DNA of 64,000 bases from Jannaschia pagri (GTDB taxonomy: Bacteria > Pseudomonadota > Alphaproteobacteria > Rhodobacterales > Rhodobacteraceae), in NCBI RefSeq assembly GCF_019655435.1, contig NZ_BPFH01000001.1, positions 682,001 to 746,000 of the forward strand, written 5' to 3'. The notes under the pieces were generated by a model. That model saw only the letters and a list, made by a program, of their open reading frames with translations, searched no databases and was not told where the DNA came from. Numbering within the stretch: position 1 is the stretch's first letter; every line of letters begins with the position of its first letter. Below are positions 47,764 to 55,754 of this stretch, in pieces. A program made the position numbers and the translations under genes.

Positions 47764-48440
47764 CGTAGATTCCCCCGGCTCATATGGCGTTTGCGCCCAA
47801 ACCCTGGTGCGCGGGTGACGTCGAACCCCGCCTCAGACAGCGCACGCCGCACGTGGCCCGCCGCCGTATAGGTGGCAAATGTCCCGCCGGGTCGGGTGTG
47901 ACGCGCCACCTCTGCCATGAGATCCGCGCCCCAGAGTTCGGGGTTCTTGGCCGGTGAGAACCCATCGAGGAACCAGGCGTCGGCTTGCCCGTCCCACGCG
48001 CGCAGAGTCTCACGCGCATCGCCGACGATGACCGTCAGGTCCAAGCGCCCTATGGCGATCTGGCGGGCGGGCCAGCCGTCTAGCAAGGAGGCGGGCAGAT
48101 CCGCCAAACCATCGAAGGCCGCGAGGGCACGGGCCATGTCCGCAGGCTCCATCGGGAAGGCCTCAAAGGACGTCATCTTGATCCGCCCGTCGCCTGGCAT
48201 CCCCTGCGCCAGCCGCGCGAGGGCCAAGGCGTTCAAGCCTGTGCCAAAACCCAACTCCGCCACGTGAAAGCCGGGGATCAAGCGCGCGGGAAGATCGTTG
48301 CCTGCGAGAAAGACATGCTCCGTCTCGGCAAGGCCGTCGTTGAGGGAAAAATACGGATCGTCGAAAGCCTGTGCCACCGGCACGCCCTCGACCCATTGCA
48401 CCTGCGGGTTTTCGCCCGCCCTATCCTGCCCTATGCCCAT
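47760..48440 (-). CDS. mnmD: tRNA 5-methylaminomethyl-2-thiouridine methyltransferase (MnmD)
   Basis: 226 residues. DUF752 methyltransferase domain, the N-terminal half of the bifunctional MnmC of E. coli. It methylates nm5s2U34 to mnm5s2U34. S-adenosylmethionine motif FHVAELGFGTGLNALAL; DAWFLDGFSPAKNPELW is the family's active-site block, and TYTAAGHVRRALSEAGFDV the C-terminal signature. Here it is a separate gene, divergent from an oxidoreductase that resembles the other MnmC half. Confidence 0.93.
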   Translation of the reverse strand: MGIGQDRAGENPQVQWVEGVPVAQAFDDPYFSLNDGLAETEHVFLAGNDLPARLIPGFHVAELGFGTGLNALALARLAQGMPGDGRIKMTSFEAFPMEPADMARALAAFDGLADLPASLLDGWPARQIAIGRLDLTVIVGDARETLRAWDGQADAWFLDGFSPAKNPELWGADLMAEVARHTRPGGTFATYTAAGHVRRALSEAGFDVTRAPGFGRKRHMSRGNLR

Positions 48441-48468
48441 GGCGCAGACATGACGGAGGGCGCGGGCC

Positions 48469-49518
48469 TTGGCAATCGACGTGACGGTCCTCGGGGCGGG
48501 TATCTTTGGCCTGTCCTGCGCCTGGTCGCTGGTTCGGCGAGGCGCCCGCGTGCGCGTGGTCGACCCCGGCGGGGTTGGCGCCGGGTCCTCAGGTGGGGTC
48601 GTCGGCGCCCTGGCGCCCCATGTGCCGGAGCAGTGGAACGAGAAGAAAGCCTTCCAATTGGACAGCCTCCTGATGGCAGAGAGGTGGTGGGCCGAGGTCG
48701 CCGCCGTCGGCGGGACAGACCCGGGCTATGGGCGCTTGGGGCGGTTGCAGCCGGTGGCCGATGAGGCGGCGCTGACCCTCGCCCGAGGGCGAGCCGAAGG
48801 AGCGGCCGCGCTTTGGCCCGATGGGATCAGCTGGTCGGTCGAGGAAGCGCCAGACGGCTGGTCCCCACCCAGCCCCACGGGCCTCGTGATCCGCGACACG
48901 CTCTCTGCCCGTCTCCACCCGGCGAAGGCCTGCACTGCCTTGGCTGCGGCCCTTCGCGCCCGAGGGTCCGTGATCGACGTTGAAGGCCCGCCGCAAGGAT
49001 TGGTCCTGCACGCGACGGGCTGGCGCGGTTTGGCAGCCATGCAAGACGACCGAGGCCACGCGGCGGGCAATGGCGTGAAGGGCCAAGCGATCCTGCTGGA
49101 CCTGGACCGCCGCGATCAGCCCCAGCTCTATGTCGACGGCCTGCACATTATCCCCCACGCCGATGGGACCACCGCCATAGGCTCCACATCGGAACGGGAT
49201 TTCGACGCACCCGACACAACCGACGCGCAATTGGACGATGTGCTTGCCCGCGCCTGCGCCGCCGTCCCTGCCTTGACCGGGGCCTCCGTCCTCCAACGTT
49301 GGGCCGGCGTCCGCCCCCGCGCCAGATCCCGCGCGCCGCTGCTTGGCGCCTGGCCCGGGCGACCTGGGCACTTCATAGCCAACGGCGGGTTCAAGATCGG
49401 CTTCGGCATGGCCCCAAAGGTCGCGGAGGTCATGGCAGACCTCATGCTAACCGGACGCGACACGATCCCCGAGCCCTTCCGCAGCGACCACCTTGCGCCG
49501 CCGTCTGCTCCGGTCTAA
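48469..49518 (+). CDS. FAD-dependent oxidoreductase, MnmC C-terminal/DadA-like
   Basis: 349 residues from TTG 48469 with GGAGGG upstream. The N-terminal FAD motif is VTVLGAGIFGLSCAWSLVRRG; the substrate-domain region and C-terminal FAD block GRPGHFIANGGFKIGFGMAPKVAE follow. This is the D-amino-acid-oxidase fold shared by DadA, ThiO and the oxidase half of MnmC, which removes carboxymethyl from cmnm5U34. Being 28 bp divergent from mnmD, an MnmC oxidase role is likely (inference); a generic amino-acid oxidase is the alternative. Confidence 0.8.
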   Translation: MAIDVTVLGAGIFGLSCAWSLVRRGARVRVVDPGGVGAGSSGGVVGALAPHVPEQWNEKKAFQLDSLLMAERWWAEVAAVGGTDPGYGRLGRLQPVADEAALTLARGRAEGAAALWPDGISWSVEEAPDGWSPPSPTGLVIRDTLSARLHPAKACTALAAALRARGSVIDVEGPPQGLVLHATGWRGLAAMQDDRGHAAGNGVKGQAILLDLDRRDQPQLYVDGLHIIPHADGTTAIGSTSERDFDAPDTTDAQLDDVLARACAAVPALTGASVLQRWAGVRPRARSRAPLLGAWPGRPGHFIANGGFKIGFGMAPKVAEVMADLMLTGRDTIPEPFRSDHLAPPSAPV

Positions 49519-49542
49519 CCGACGCATCTGCCCAAACGGGCC

Positions 49543-50175
49543 ATGTCTCCGACCACCATGTCAAAAACGGACCACATCATGATCCTTCTTATCCTCGCCA
49601 TGGGGGCAATCGTCGTTGCCGCCAACATCGGCGTCCAATTCATCATCGCCGACGGCTGGCTCACCTGGGGCGCCTTCAGCTATCCGCTAGCCTTTCTGGT
49701 CACCGACGTCACCAACCGTCTCTATGGTGCTGAAAAAGCGCGCAAAGTCGTGCTTGCCGGGTTTGCCGTGGGCATCGGCTGTTCCCTGATCGGCAGCCAG
49801 ATCATGGGCGAGTTCGGCCCGCTGGTCACCCTGCGCATCGCCATCGCCTCGGGGGTCGCGTTCCTGGTCGCGCAACTTCTTGATCTCGCGATCTTTTCCG
49901 CCTTGCGGGAGCGTCGCTGGTTCGTCGCGCCGCTGACCTCCTCGATCATCGGGTCGGCGGTGGATACGGCGCTGTTCTTCACCCTTGCTTTCGCGTCTTT
50001 CGTAGCGTTTCCAGCGGCTTGGGGCGATGTCTCCTGGGCGCAGGAGCCGACCGCCGTGGGCCCGCTTTGGGTTGGGCTCGCCCTGGCGGACTGGGGCGTG
50101 AAGCTGTCGGTCGCGCTGCTGGCGCTGGTGCCCTTCCGTGTCATTACGGTGAAGTTTGCACAATCTGTTGCGTAA
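49543..50175 (+). CDS. queuosine precursor transporter (YhhQ / DUF165)
   Basis: 210 residues, six helices, VUT family. It imports queuine or 7-deazaguanine precursors for tRNA queuosine synthesis. Signature residues: YPLAFLVTDVTNRLYG, ARKVVLAGF and LTSSIIGSAVDTALFF. An alternative start is the ATG at 49558. It follows the oxidoreductase by 24 bp, placing it among tRNA-modification genes. No PreQ1 riboswitch seen upstream. Confidence 0.93.
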   Translation: MSPTTMSKTDHIMILLILAMGAIVVAANIGVQFIIADGWLTWGAFSYPLAFLVTDVTNRLYGAEKARKVVLAGFAVGIGCSLIGSQIMGEFGPLVTLRIAIASGVAFLVAQLLDLAIFSALRERRWFVAPLTSSIIGSAVDTALFFTLAFASFVAFPAAWGDVSWAQEPTAVGPLWVGLALADWGVKLSVALLALVPFRVITVKFAQSVA

Positions 50176-50230
50176 AGGGGCTTGACCCATACCAGATACG
50201 TGTCACCTTCGGCCTATCGGCAACTCAATG

Positions 50231-50246
50231 AAAGGAGGTGATCCAG
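50231..50246 (+). promoter_or_regulatory. 16-nt perfect complement of the 16S rRNA 3' end
   Basis: AAAGGAGGTGATCCAG is the exact reverse complement of CTGGATCACCTCCTTT, the standard 3' end of bacterial 16S rRNA. Ordinary ribosome-binding sites match only four to seven of these. It sits seven bases before the GTG at 50246 (counted from GGAGG). Confidence 0.75.
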
Positions 50247-50302
50247 TGTCTAGAAAGATGGTGGAGAATGCAATCGGGACAGCTTCGGAGGTCCGCACCT
50301 GA
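50246..50302 (+). CDS. 18-residue leader peptide
   Basis: GTG start, 18 codons, TGA stop: MSRKMVENAIGTASEVRT. Its ribosome-binding site is as strong as possible (the 16-nt anti-SD match above). The frame ends well before a strong terminator at 50368 and arfB begins at 50478, so this looks like a leader peptide or a tiny independent transcript rather than part of arfB. Function unknown. No run of regulatory codons (for example repeated Trp or Leu) is seen. Confidence 0.5.
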   Translation: MSRKMVENAIGTASEVRT

Positions 50303-50367
50303 GGCAGCCTTCAGGCGTGTAAATCCGAGGTGGATACGTCTAACCGATCCAGCCTCCTGAACTTTCG

Positions 50368-50402
50368 GAAGGCCGTCCCGGTGTCGAGGGGCGGCCTTCT
50401 TT
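50368..50402 (+). terminator. strong intrinsic terminator or attenuator before arfB
   Basis: 12-bp stem GAAGGCCGTCCC / GGGGCGGCCTTC (one G-T pair) with an 8-base loop and TTTCGT after it. It ends the leader transcript upstream of arfB. CCTCCT at 50353-50358 could pair with the AGGAGG of the leader ribosome-binding site. Confidence 0.8.
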
Positions 50403-50477
50403 CGTGTCTGCGCGGTGCATCCCGCGGACACCCCCTGTACACCCCCCGTATGCACACCCGTCAGACCGGAGGCCGCC

Positions 50478-50903
50478 ATGCCGCTGCAGATCACGCCGGA
50501 GATCACGCTCCAGGATTGGGAGATGACCGAGCAGTTTGTGCGCGCCTCCGGCCCCGGCGGGCAGAACGTCAACAAGGTGGCGACGGCGGTGGAGCTGCGG
50601 TTCGAGGCAGAGCGCTCGCCCGCCCTGCCCGGCCCGGTGAAACGCCGGTTGCAGAGGCTGGCGGGCCGCCGCTGGACCCGTGAGGGCGCGGTGGTGATCC
50701 AGGTGTCGTCTGAGCGCTCCCAAGCCCGCAACCGAGAGATCGCGCGGGACCGGTTGGCGGCGCTGGTGCGCGCGGCTTTGGTGAAGCCCAAACGCCGGGT
50801 GCCGACGCGGGTGTCGGCCAATCAGAAGCGCAAGCGGTTGGAGGCGAAGAAACGGCGGGGGGAGGTTAAGGCGTTGAGGGGCGATCCGGGGGTGGACATC
50901 TAG
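50478..50903 (+). CDS. arfB: alternative ribosome-rescue factor ArfB (YaeJ, peptidyl-tRNA hydrolase)
   Basis: 141 residues from the ATG at 50478 with CCGGAGG upstream. Single RF1/RF2-like catalytic domain with the GGQ motif ASGPGGQNVNKVATAV (Gly27, Gly28, Gln29) and a basic C-terminal tail (KRKRLEAKKRRGEVKAL) that enters the mRNA channel of stalled ribosomes. No codon-recognition domain. Together with smpB at 42 kb this gives the cell two rescue routes. Possibly regulated by the leader at 50231-50402. Confidence 0.95.
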   Translation: MPLQITPEITLQDWEMTEQFVRASGPGGQNVNKVATAVELRFEAERSPALPGPVKRRLQRLAGRRWTREGAVVIQVSSERSQARNREIARDRLAALVRAALVKPKRRVPTRVSANQKRKRLEAKKRRGEVKALRGDPGVDI

Positions 50904-50942
50904 ACAGACCCTCACGTTACAATAGTAGCAGAACCCTAGTAC

Positions 50943-52409
50943 TTAGGCGTCTCCGTTGCTTCCGCGCTCTTCCTTGAGACGAGCAAACTCTTTAAGTCCG
51001 AGATGCACTTTCAATCTTGACACACTCGGGTCCCATTTTGCGTTAGGATTCAGATATCTGAATGCCCAGCCGGACCCGCCAGCGCCCATTCTTGTCTGGT
51101 AGCCGATTACCGAGAACCTATAAAGCTCCTCTAGCGCTTCGTCAGCAGAAAGATCATCTTCTTTCGACCTCATCGTTTGGTAGTTTGCAATAAAGTTAGC
51201 ACGGTCAAATGTTATGGTCTCAGTCTTTGAACAGACTGCCAAAGCATCATCCCATTTGGGCCAATGAGGACTAACTTCATCATCCAACTCCTCTTTTAAA
51301 TATTCAGAGTAAGCCCCTCTACACCTGTTGATATCATCATTGACAAATATCAAAGGCTCAACGTCTCGTTCGCGGGCAACCTCCAAAGCTTCATTTAAGA
51401 ATTGAATGATATCCCGTGGCCGCATCAGAGTACGAGCTACAACGTGGTCAAATTTGGCCTGACTACCGCGCATCTTCTCCATGTCTTCGATCTGGGACCA
51501 AACAACCGGCGTACCAAGTTTCTTTGTCAGCCGAATCTCCACCAGAGACTTCAGAGAACTGGAATCCCATCGTAGAGAATGCGCTGAATTTCGGGTAATC
51601 TTATTCTTATCGGAAAAAGTAATCTGATCCCAAATATCGGTACGAAGATACACCACCGGACAAATGTTCGCTCGGAGATTAGACGCTCGACTAATCTCCC
51701 TTGCCGCCAAGATGAGGCCGACTATCATAAATTTGCGCTGCTCGTTAAGACGGTCAAGCCCCTGATCAAGCTCATCAAAGTGCATGTACAGGCGATCAAT
51801 GCCAAGTTCAGCCACGACCGTACTTACATCGTTAAGAATCGAATTCGTAAGTGCATTGAGTTCAGCGCCGAGCACCCGATCGGTAGCCTCGCGTCTCAGG
51901 TTGATCGAACCTAAAGCAATACCTGCAATTTGCGGACCAATGGATAGCCCCTCAACATTCAGTTTTTGCTGCTGGACAATGGACTGAGTCTCAGGATCGG
52001 TGCTACCAAAATTTCTCATAAGAAATTTTTCAAGTGCACTCCGAGCATCCGTGTAAGGCCGCCCTTGACCCCTCCGGACCACGTGGCTGGCCATTCTTAT
52101 CGCAATTAACAGACGCCAAGATGCCACATACGCTTCTGATTCAGACGCCCCTTTGTCAACTAGCTCAGCATGAGCGCTCCAAGGGTAGTTCCGTAGGCTA
52201 ACAGGGCTTCCGTGATCGTTACTAAGCGTCTCTGTAAAATGCTTCACAAGAGCCGTTTTTCCGCTTCCCTTTCTACCGAGCACTAGCAAGATATTTCCGG
52301 CCAATATCTTATCTACAGCCGGTGTACTCAGAAAGTAGTCGATAACGGGCTCGTCTTCGGCGGCGGTGCGGCCGAAGTCATTTAGATTTCGAAGCGAAAT
52401 TTTGTCCAT
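50943..52409 (-). CDS. orphan P-loop ATPase (Sll1717-like), probably acquired
   Basis: 488 residues. Walker A GRKGSGKTAL (45-54), Walker B LYMHFDELD (207-215) with the Asp-Glu pair, then LRTDIWDQITFSDKNK and LMRPRDIIQFLNEA, which look like sensor segments of STAND/Orc-like ATPases. It fits the P-loop ATPase, Sll1717 family, whose role is unsettled. No nuclease or membrane domain is visible; the C-terminal 100 residues are uncharacterised. The DNA is clearly lower in GC than both neighbours, with AT-rich codons, implying horizontal transfer. It sits alone, 12 bp downstream of pncB on the same strand. Confidence 0.8.
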   Translation of the reverse strand: MDKISLRNLNDFGRTAAEDEPVIDYFLSTPAVDKILAGNILLVLGRKGSGKTALVKHFTETLSNDHGSPVSLRNYPWSAHAELVDKGASESEAYVASWRLLIAIRMASHVVRRGQGRPYTDARSALEKFLMRNFGSTDPETQSIVQQQKLNVEGLSIGPQIAGIALGSINLRREATDRVLGAELNALTNSILNDVSTVVAELGIDRLYMHFDELDQGLDRLNEQRKFMIVGLILAAREISRASNLRANICPVVYLRTDIWDQITFSDKNKITRNSAHSLRWDSSSLKSLVEIRLTKKLGTPVVWSQIEDMEKMRGSQAKFDHVVARTLMRPRDIIQFLNEALEVARERDVEPLIFVNDDINRCRGAYSEYLKEELDDEVSPHWPKWDDALAVCSKTETITFDRANFIANYQTMRSKEDDLSADEALEELYRFSVIGYQTRMGAGGSGWAFRYLNPNAKWDPSVSRLKVHLGLKEFARLKEERGSNGDA

Positions 52410-52421
52410 GGTAGTTTAATG

Positions 52422-53714
52422 TCAAACCACGACGTCCGCCGCAACCTGCTCGCCAACCCCGAACACCCGCTTGTACCGCTCCACTTCCTCCACAGGCCCC
52501 ATCGCCTTGCGGGGGTTGTCACTCAGCTTCACGGTAGGGCGGCCATCCGCCTCGACGGCTTTGCAGACCAAGGAGAAGGGCGCCAGGGCGTCGTTTTCGA
52601 CCAAGCCTCGGAAATCGTTGGTCAACAGCGTCCCCCAACCGAACGACACTCGCACGCGGCCTGCGAATTGGGCCGACAAGGCGCAGATCTTGTCCACGTC
52701 TAGCCCGTCGGAAAAGATCACCAGCTTTTCGCGGGGGTCCTCGCCCCTCTCTTGCCACCAGCGGATGGCGGTCTCGGCGCCCGTGGCGGGGTCGCCGGAG
52801 TCGATGCGGATCCCTGTCCAACCCGCCAGCCAGTCGGGCGCATTCGCTAAGAAGCCCTCGGTCCCGTAGGTGTCGGGCAGGATGATGCGCAGGTTGCCGT
52901 CGTGTTCCTCATGCCAATCGGCCAGCACGGCGTAGGGCGCGCGGGCCAGGGCCGCATCATCGGTCGTCAGCGCGGAATAGACCATGGGGAGTTCGTGGGC
53001 GTTGGTGCCGATGGCCTCCAGGTCGCGGTTCTTGGCGATGAGGCAGTTGGAGGTGCCCCCGAAGTTGTCGCCCAGCCCCTCGCGCAGGGCCTGCACGCAC
53101 CAATCCTGCCAGAGGAACCCATGGCGGCGGCGGGTGCCGAAATCGGCCAGGCGCAGGTCGGGGAGAGTCTTGAGGCGCTCCACCTTCTCCCAAACGCGGG
53201 TCATGGCGCGGGCGTAGAGGACCTGAAGCTCGAACTTGCCCAGGTGTTTGGTGACGGCGCGGGACCGAAGCTCCATCAGGATGGCGAGGGCCGGGATCTC
53301 CCACAGCATGACCTCGGGCCAGGCGCCCTCGAAAGTCAGCTCGTATTGGTCGCCTTTGCGTTGCAGGTCGTAGGCGGGCAGTCGAAGGTTCTCGAACCAC
53401 TCCATGAAGTCGGGGCGGAACATCTGGCGCTTGCCGTAGAAGGTGTTGCCGCGCAGCCAAGTGCTTTCACCCCGGGTGAGCGAGAGGGTGCGGACGTGGT
53501 CCAACTGCTCCCGCAACTCGCCCTCGTCGATCAGCTTGGCCAGGGGCACATGGGTGGAGCGGTTGATGAGGCTGAAGGTCACCTGGGTATCGGGCCGGTT
53601 GCGGTACACCGACTGACACATCAGCAGCTTGTAGAAATCCGTATCAATGAGGGAGCGGACGACCGGGTCGATCTTCCACTTGTGGTTCCAGACGCGGGTG
53701 GCGATGTCCTGCAT
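52422..53714 (-). CDS. pncB: nicotinate phosphoribosyltransferase
   Basis: 430 residues. It makes nicotinate mononucleotide from nicotinate and PRPP in NAD salvage. Motifs: [14 protein letters not shown] near the N-terminus, [33 protein letters not shown] with the histidine that is phosphorylated in the family, and [12 protein letters not shown] for phosphate binding. pncA, the preceding step, is 4 kb away in the same window. Divergent from panC. Confidence 0.97.
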   Translation of the reverse strand: MQDIATRVWNHKWKIDPVVRSLIDTDFYKLLMCQSVYRNRPDTQVTFSLINRSTHVPLAKLIDEGELREQLDHVRTLSLTRGESTWLRGNTFYGKRQMFRPDFMEWFENLRLPAYDLQRKGDQYELTFEGAWPEVMLWEIPALAILMELRSRAVTKHLGKFELQVLYARAMTRVWEKVERLKTLPDLRLADFGTRRRHGFLWQDWCVQALREGLGDNFGGTSNCLIAKNRDLEAIGTNAHELPMVYSALTTDDAALARAPYAVLADWHEEHDGNLRIILPDTYGTEGFLANAPDWLAGWTGIRIDSGDPATGAETAIRWWQERGEDPREKLVIFSDGLDVDKICALSAQFAGRVRVSFGWGTLLTNDFRGLVENDALAPFSLVCKAVEADGRPTVKLSDNPRKAMGPVEEVERYKRVFGVGEQVAADVVV

Positions 53715-53844
53715 GTGCGCTCCTCCGAGGGATCAGGTTAACGCATGGGGCGCGGCGCCTGTCCAGGGGGCGCCTTTGGTCCCCTATCGCCCGCGCCACG
53801 CTTGGTTTATCAGCCGCGCGCGACCGGAGCGGAGGACCAGACCC

Positions 53845-54693
53845 ATGCGCATTTGTCGAACCGTGGCGGAGATGCGAGCCGCCTGTGCGGAGTTGCGGGC
53901 CGAGGGCACCCTGGGCCTGGTGCCGACCATGGGGGCGCTCCACGCGGGGCATATGGCCTTGGTTGGCGCCGCCGTGGCCGGGTGTAACCGGGCGGTGGCC
54001 TCGGTCTTCGTCAATCCGACGCAGTTTGAGAACCCGGACGATCTGGCGAAATACCCGGCGGATACGGAGCGCGATCTGGAGATGCTGCGCGCGGCGGGGG
54101 TGGCGGCGGTGTTCCTGCCGGAGGCCGCTGAGATCTACCCCGAGGGCGCGGAGACCATCGTCGAGACCACGCGCCTGGCCAATATGCTACATGGAGAGGT
54201 GCGACCCGGGCATTTTCGCGGGGTGGCGACCGTGGTGACCAAGCTCTTTTCCGTGGTGCGTCCGGATCGGGCCTATTTCGGCAAGAAGGACTATCAGCAG
54301 CTGCATGTGGTGCGACAGTTGGCCCAGGACCTGCTGCTTGGGGTCGAGGTCGTGGCGGTGGAGACGGTGCGCGACGCCGATGGTCTTGCACTGTCGTCTC
54401 GGAACGTGCGCTTGACGGAGGCGCAGCGCGCGGCGGCGCCGGTGTTGCAAGCGACGCTGCAAGAGGCAGCGGAGGCTTTACGGGCCGGGAGCACCGTCGA
54501 GGCGGTAACAGAGCAGGTGCGTGCCCGCATCGAGGCGGAGCCGCTGGCCCAGTTGGAAGGCTTCGACGTGGTCAAATCGGGGGTCTTCGTGCCCGCCACG
54601 GGCGTGGTCGTTGGGCAGGGCAGGATTGGGATGATGATGTCTGCGGCCTTCGGGCCGGTCCTCCTGTTGGACCAGTTGGAAGTGGACGTCTAG
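53845..54693 (+). CDS. panC: pantothenate synthetase
   Basis: 282 residues from the ATG at 53845. ATP-dependent ligation of pantoate to beta-alanine. The HIGH-like motif is PTMGALHAGHMALV, followed by SVFVNPTQFENPDDL, GEVRPGHFRGVATVVTKLF and YFGKKDYQQL; ALSSRNVRLT is the KMSKS-like loop. No panB or panD next to it. The 207 bp after it contain several strong hairpins. Confidence 0.97.
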   Translation: MRICRTVAEMRAACAELRAEGTLGLVPTMGALHAGHMALVGAAVAGCNRAVASVFVNPTQFENPDDLAKYPADTERDLEMLRAAGVAAVFLPEAAEIYPEGAETIVETTRLANMLHGEVRPGHFRGVATVVTKLFSVVRPDRAYFGKKDYQQLHVVRQLAQDLLLGVEVVAVETVRDADGLALSSRNVRLTEAQRAAAPVLQATLQEAAEALRAGSTVEAVTEQVRARIEAEPLAQLEGFDVVKSGVFVPATGVVVGQGRIGMMMSAAFGPVLLLDQLEVDV

Positions 54694-54741
54694 CGCCCCA
54701 CGGTCGGGCGCCCTTTCGATGAAGCGCCTGTGATGGGGCGA

Positions 54742-54784
54742 GTCCTCGGGGAAGGCCCGAGGACGGAGGCGCGCGAGGCGCGCC
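54742..54784. other. two consecutive perfect hairpins after panC
   Basis: GTCCTCGGG-GAAGG-CCCGAGGAC at 54742-54764 and GGCGCGC-GAG-GCGCGCC at 54768-54784, followed by a third, looser GGAGACC/GGTCTCT pairing at about 54798-54830. No T run after either hairpin. It may be a structured RNA or just a G/C-rich spacer; no known RNA family recognised (no 6S, SRP or RNase P core motifs). Confidence 0.45.
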
Positions 54785-54902
54785 GGAAGCGCCCTCTGGA
54801 GACCGTGGTGCGTGAACTCAACAGGGTCTCTACGAGGGCCCTGGGGCAATAGTCGCGGGCACTTTGGGCAACACCAGTGAGACGCGCTAACCAGCGACAG
54901 CT

Positions 54903-55649
54903 TCAGCGTGGCAAGCTGCGCGCAAGACGGCGGCGCTCCGCCATCAGGTTGGCGGGCGCGTGGCGGGCCGCGGGGAGCGCCTCATCCATGGGCACGCCAT
55001 CGGCAGCGGCGCGCGCCACGGCCCGCAGGGAGAAGGTGGGCGCCCCCTTGCCCAAGGCCACGCGGACCAGCGCATGGGCCGTCACATAGATCACCTGGGG
55101 CGGGAGGGTGCCCGTGCCGGGACGTGCCTCACCCTCCGCGATGGCTTCGCAGGCGGTCACGTCCTGGCTCACGTAGGTGCGACAAATCATCGGTCGTGCG
55201 TCATAGGCCCGGCAGAGACGCGTGGCCGGGTCCAAGGCGGGGCAGGCATCCGGGTGCCAAGGTGTTTCCTGAGGTTGGGGACCGAGGGCGGCGTGTAGGC
55301 GGCGGGCCTCAGCCCCAGTGATGGTGCCGCCATCGTCGCCGGGGAGAATGCAGCAAAAAGCGCAGCCCTGGCCACAGGCCAGACCCTCTGGCACGGGGCT
55401 GCGGGCCAGCAGCGCCTCTCCGATCTGGGTCGCGGCGGTGCCGTCGGAGAGGTGGCGGAGAAGCACCTCGTAGGGCTGGGGCGCAGCGTCCAACCAAGCC
55501 AAAAGCAGATCGCGCGCTTGATCTGTCACGGCAGGCGGATGGCCAGGCAGTCGGGCCGCCAGGATCGCAGCGCGCAGGCTGTCGCGGTCGGTCGGGGCAC
55601 CAATCTTACGGGCGGCACGGCGGGCGGCGCGGGCTGTGCGGGGGGGCAT
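54903..55649 (-). CDS. YkgJ-like cysteine-cluster protein
   Basis: 248 residues from the ATG at 55649, the first with homology (MPPRTARAARRAARK). The cysteine-cluster block has ACGQGCAFCCILPGDDGG, then CPALDPATRLCRAYDARPMIC with the usual spacing of the Fe-S or zinc-binding domain CxxxCxxCC...C...C. C-terminal helical region. Function unknown; such proteins are often near redox or demethylase genes. Stands alone. Confidence 0.75.
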   Translation of the reverse strand: MPPRTARAARRAARKIGAPTDRDSLRAAILAARLPGHPPAVTDQARDLLLAWLDAAPQPYEVLLRHLSDGTAATQIGEALLARSPVPEGLACGQGCAFCCILPGDDGGTITGAEARRLHAALGPQPQETPWHPDACPALDPATRLCRAYDARPMICRTYVSQDVTACEAIAEGEARPGTGTLPPQVIYVTAHALVRVALGKGAPTFSLRAVARAAADGVPMDEALPAARHAPANLMAERRRLARSLPR

Positions 55650-55704
55650 GGCGGTCCTCCTGTCGTGGGGACTACACCACCCCCGCGCGGCGACCGAAAG
55701 GGCC

Positions 55705-55734
55705 AAACGAAAACGGAGGCCCCGAAGGGCCCCC
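55705..55734 (-). terminator. intrinsic terminator of the BCCT transporter gene
   Basis: On the minus strand: GGGGGCCC-TTCG-GGGCCTCC (one G-T pair) followed by GTTTTCGTTT. Lies 21 bp past the stop of the transporter gene. Confidence 0.75.
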
Positions 55735-55754
55735 GCAAACAGCATGTGATCCGA

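Noticed and set aside
54694-54860. Candidate 6S, SRP or RNase P RNA in the panC downstream gap
   Set aside because: The hallmark core sequences of those RNAs (for example GGAAGCAGCC or GAGGAAAGTCCGGGCT) are absent.
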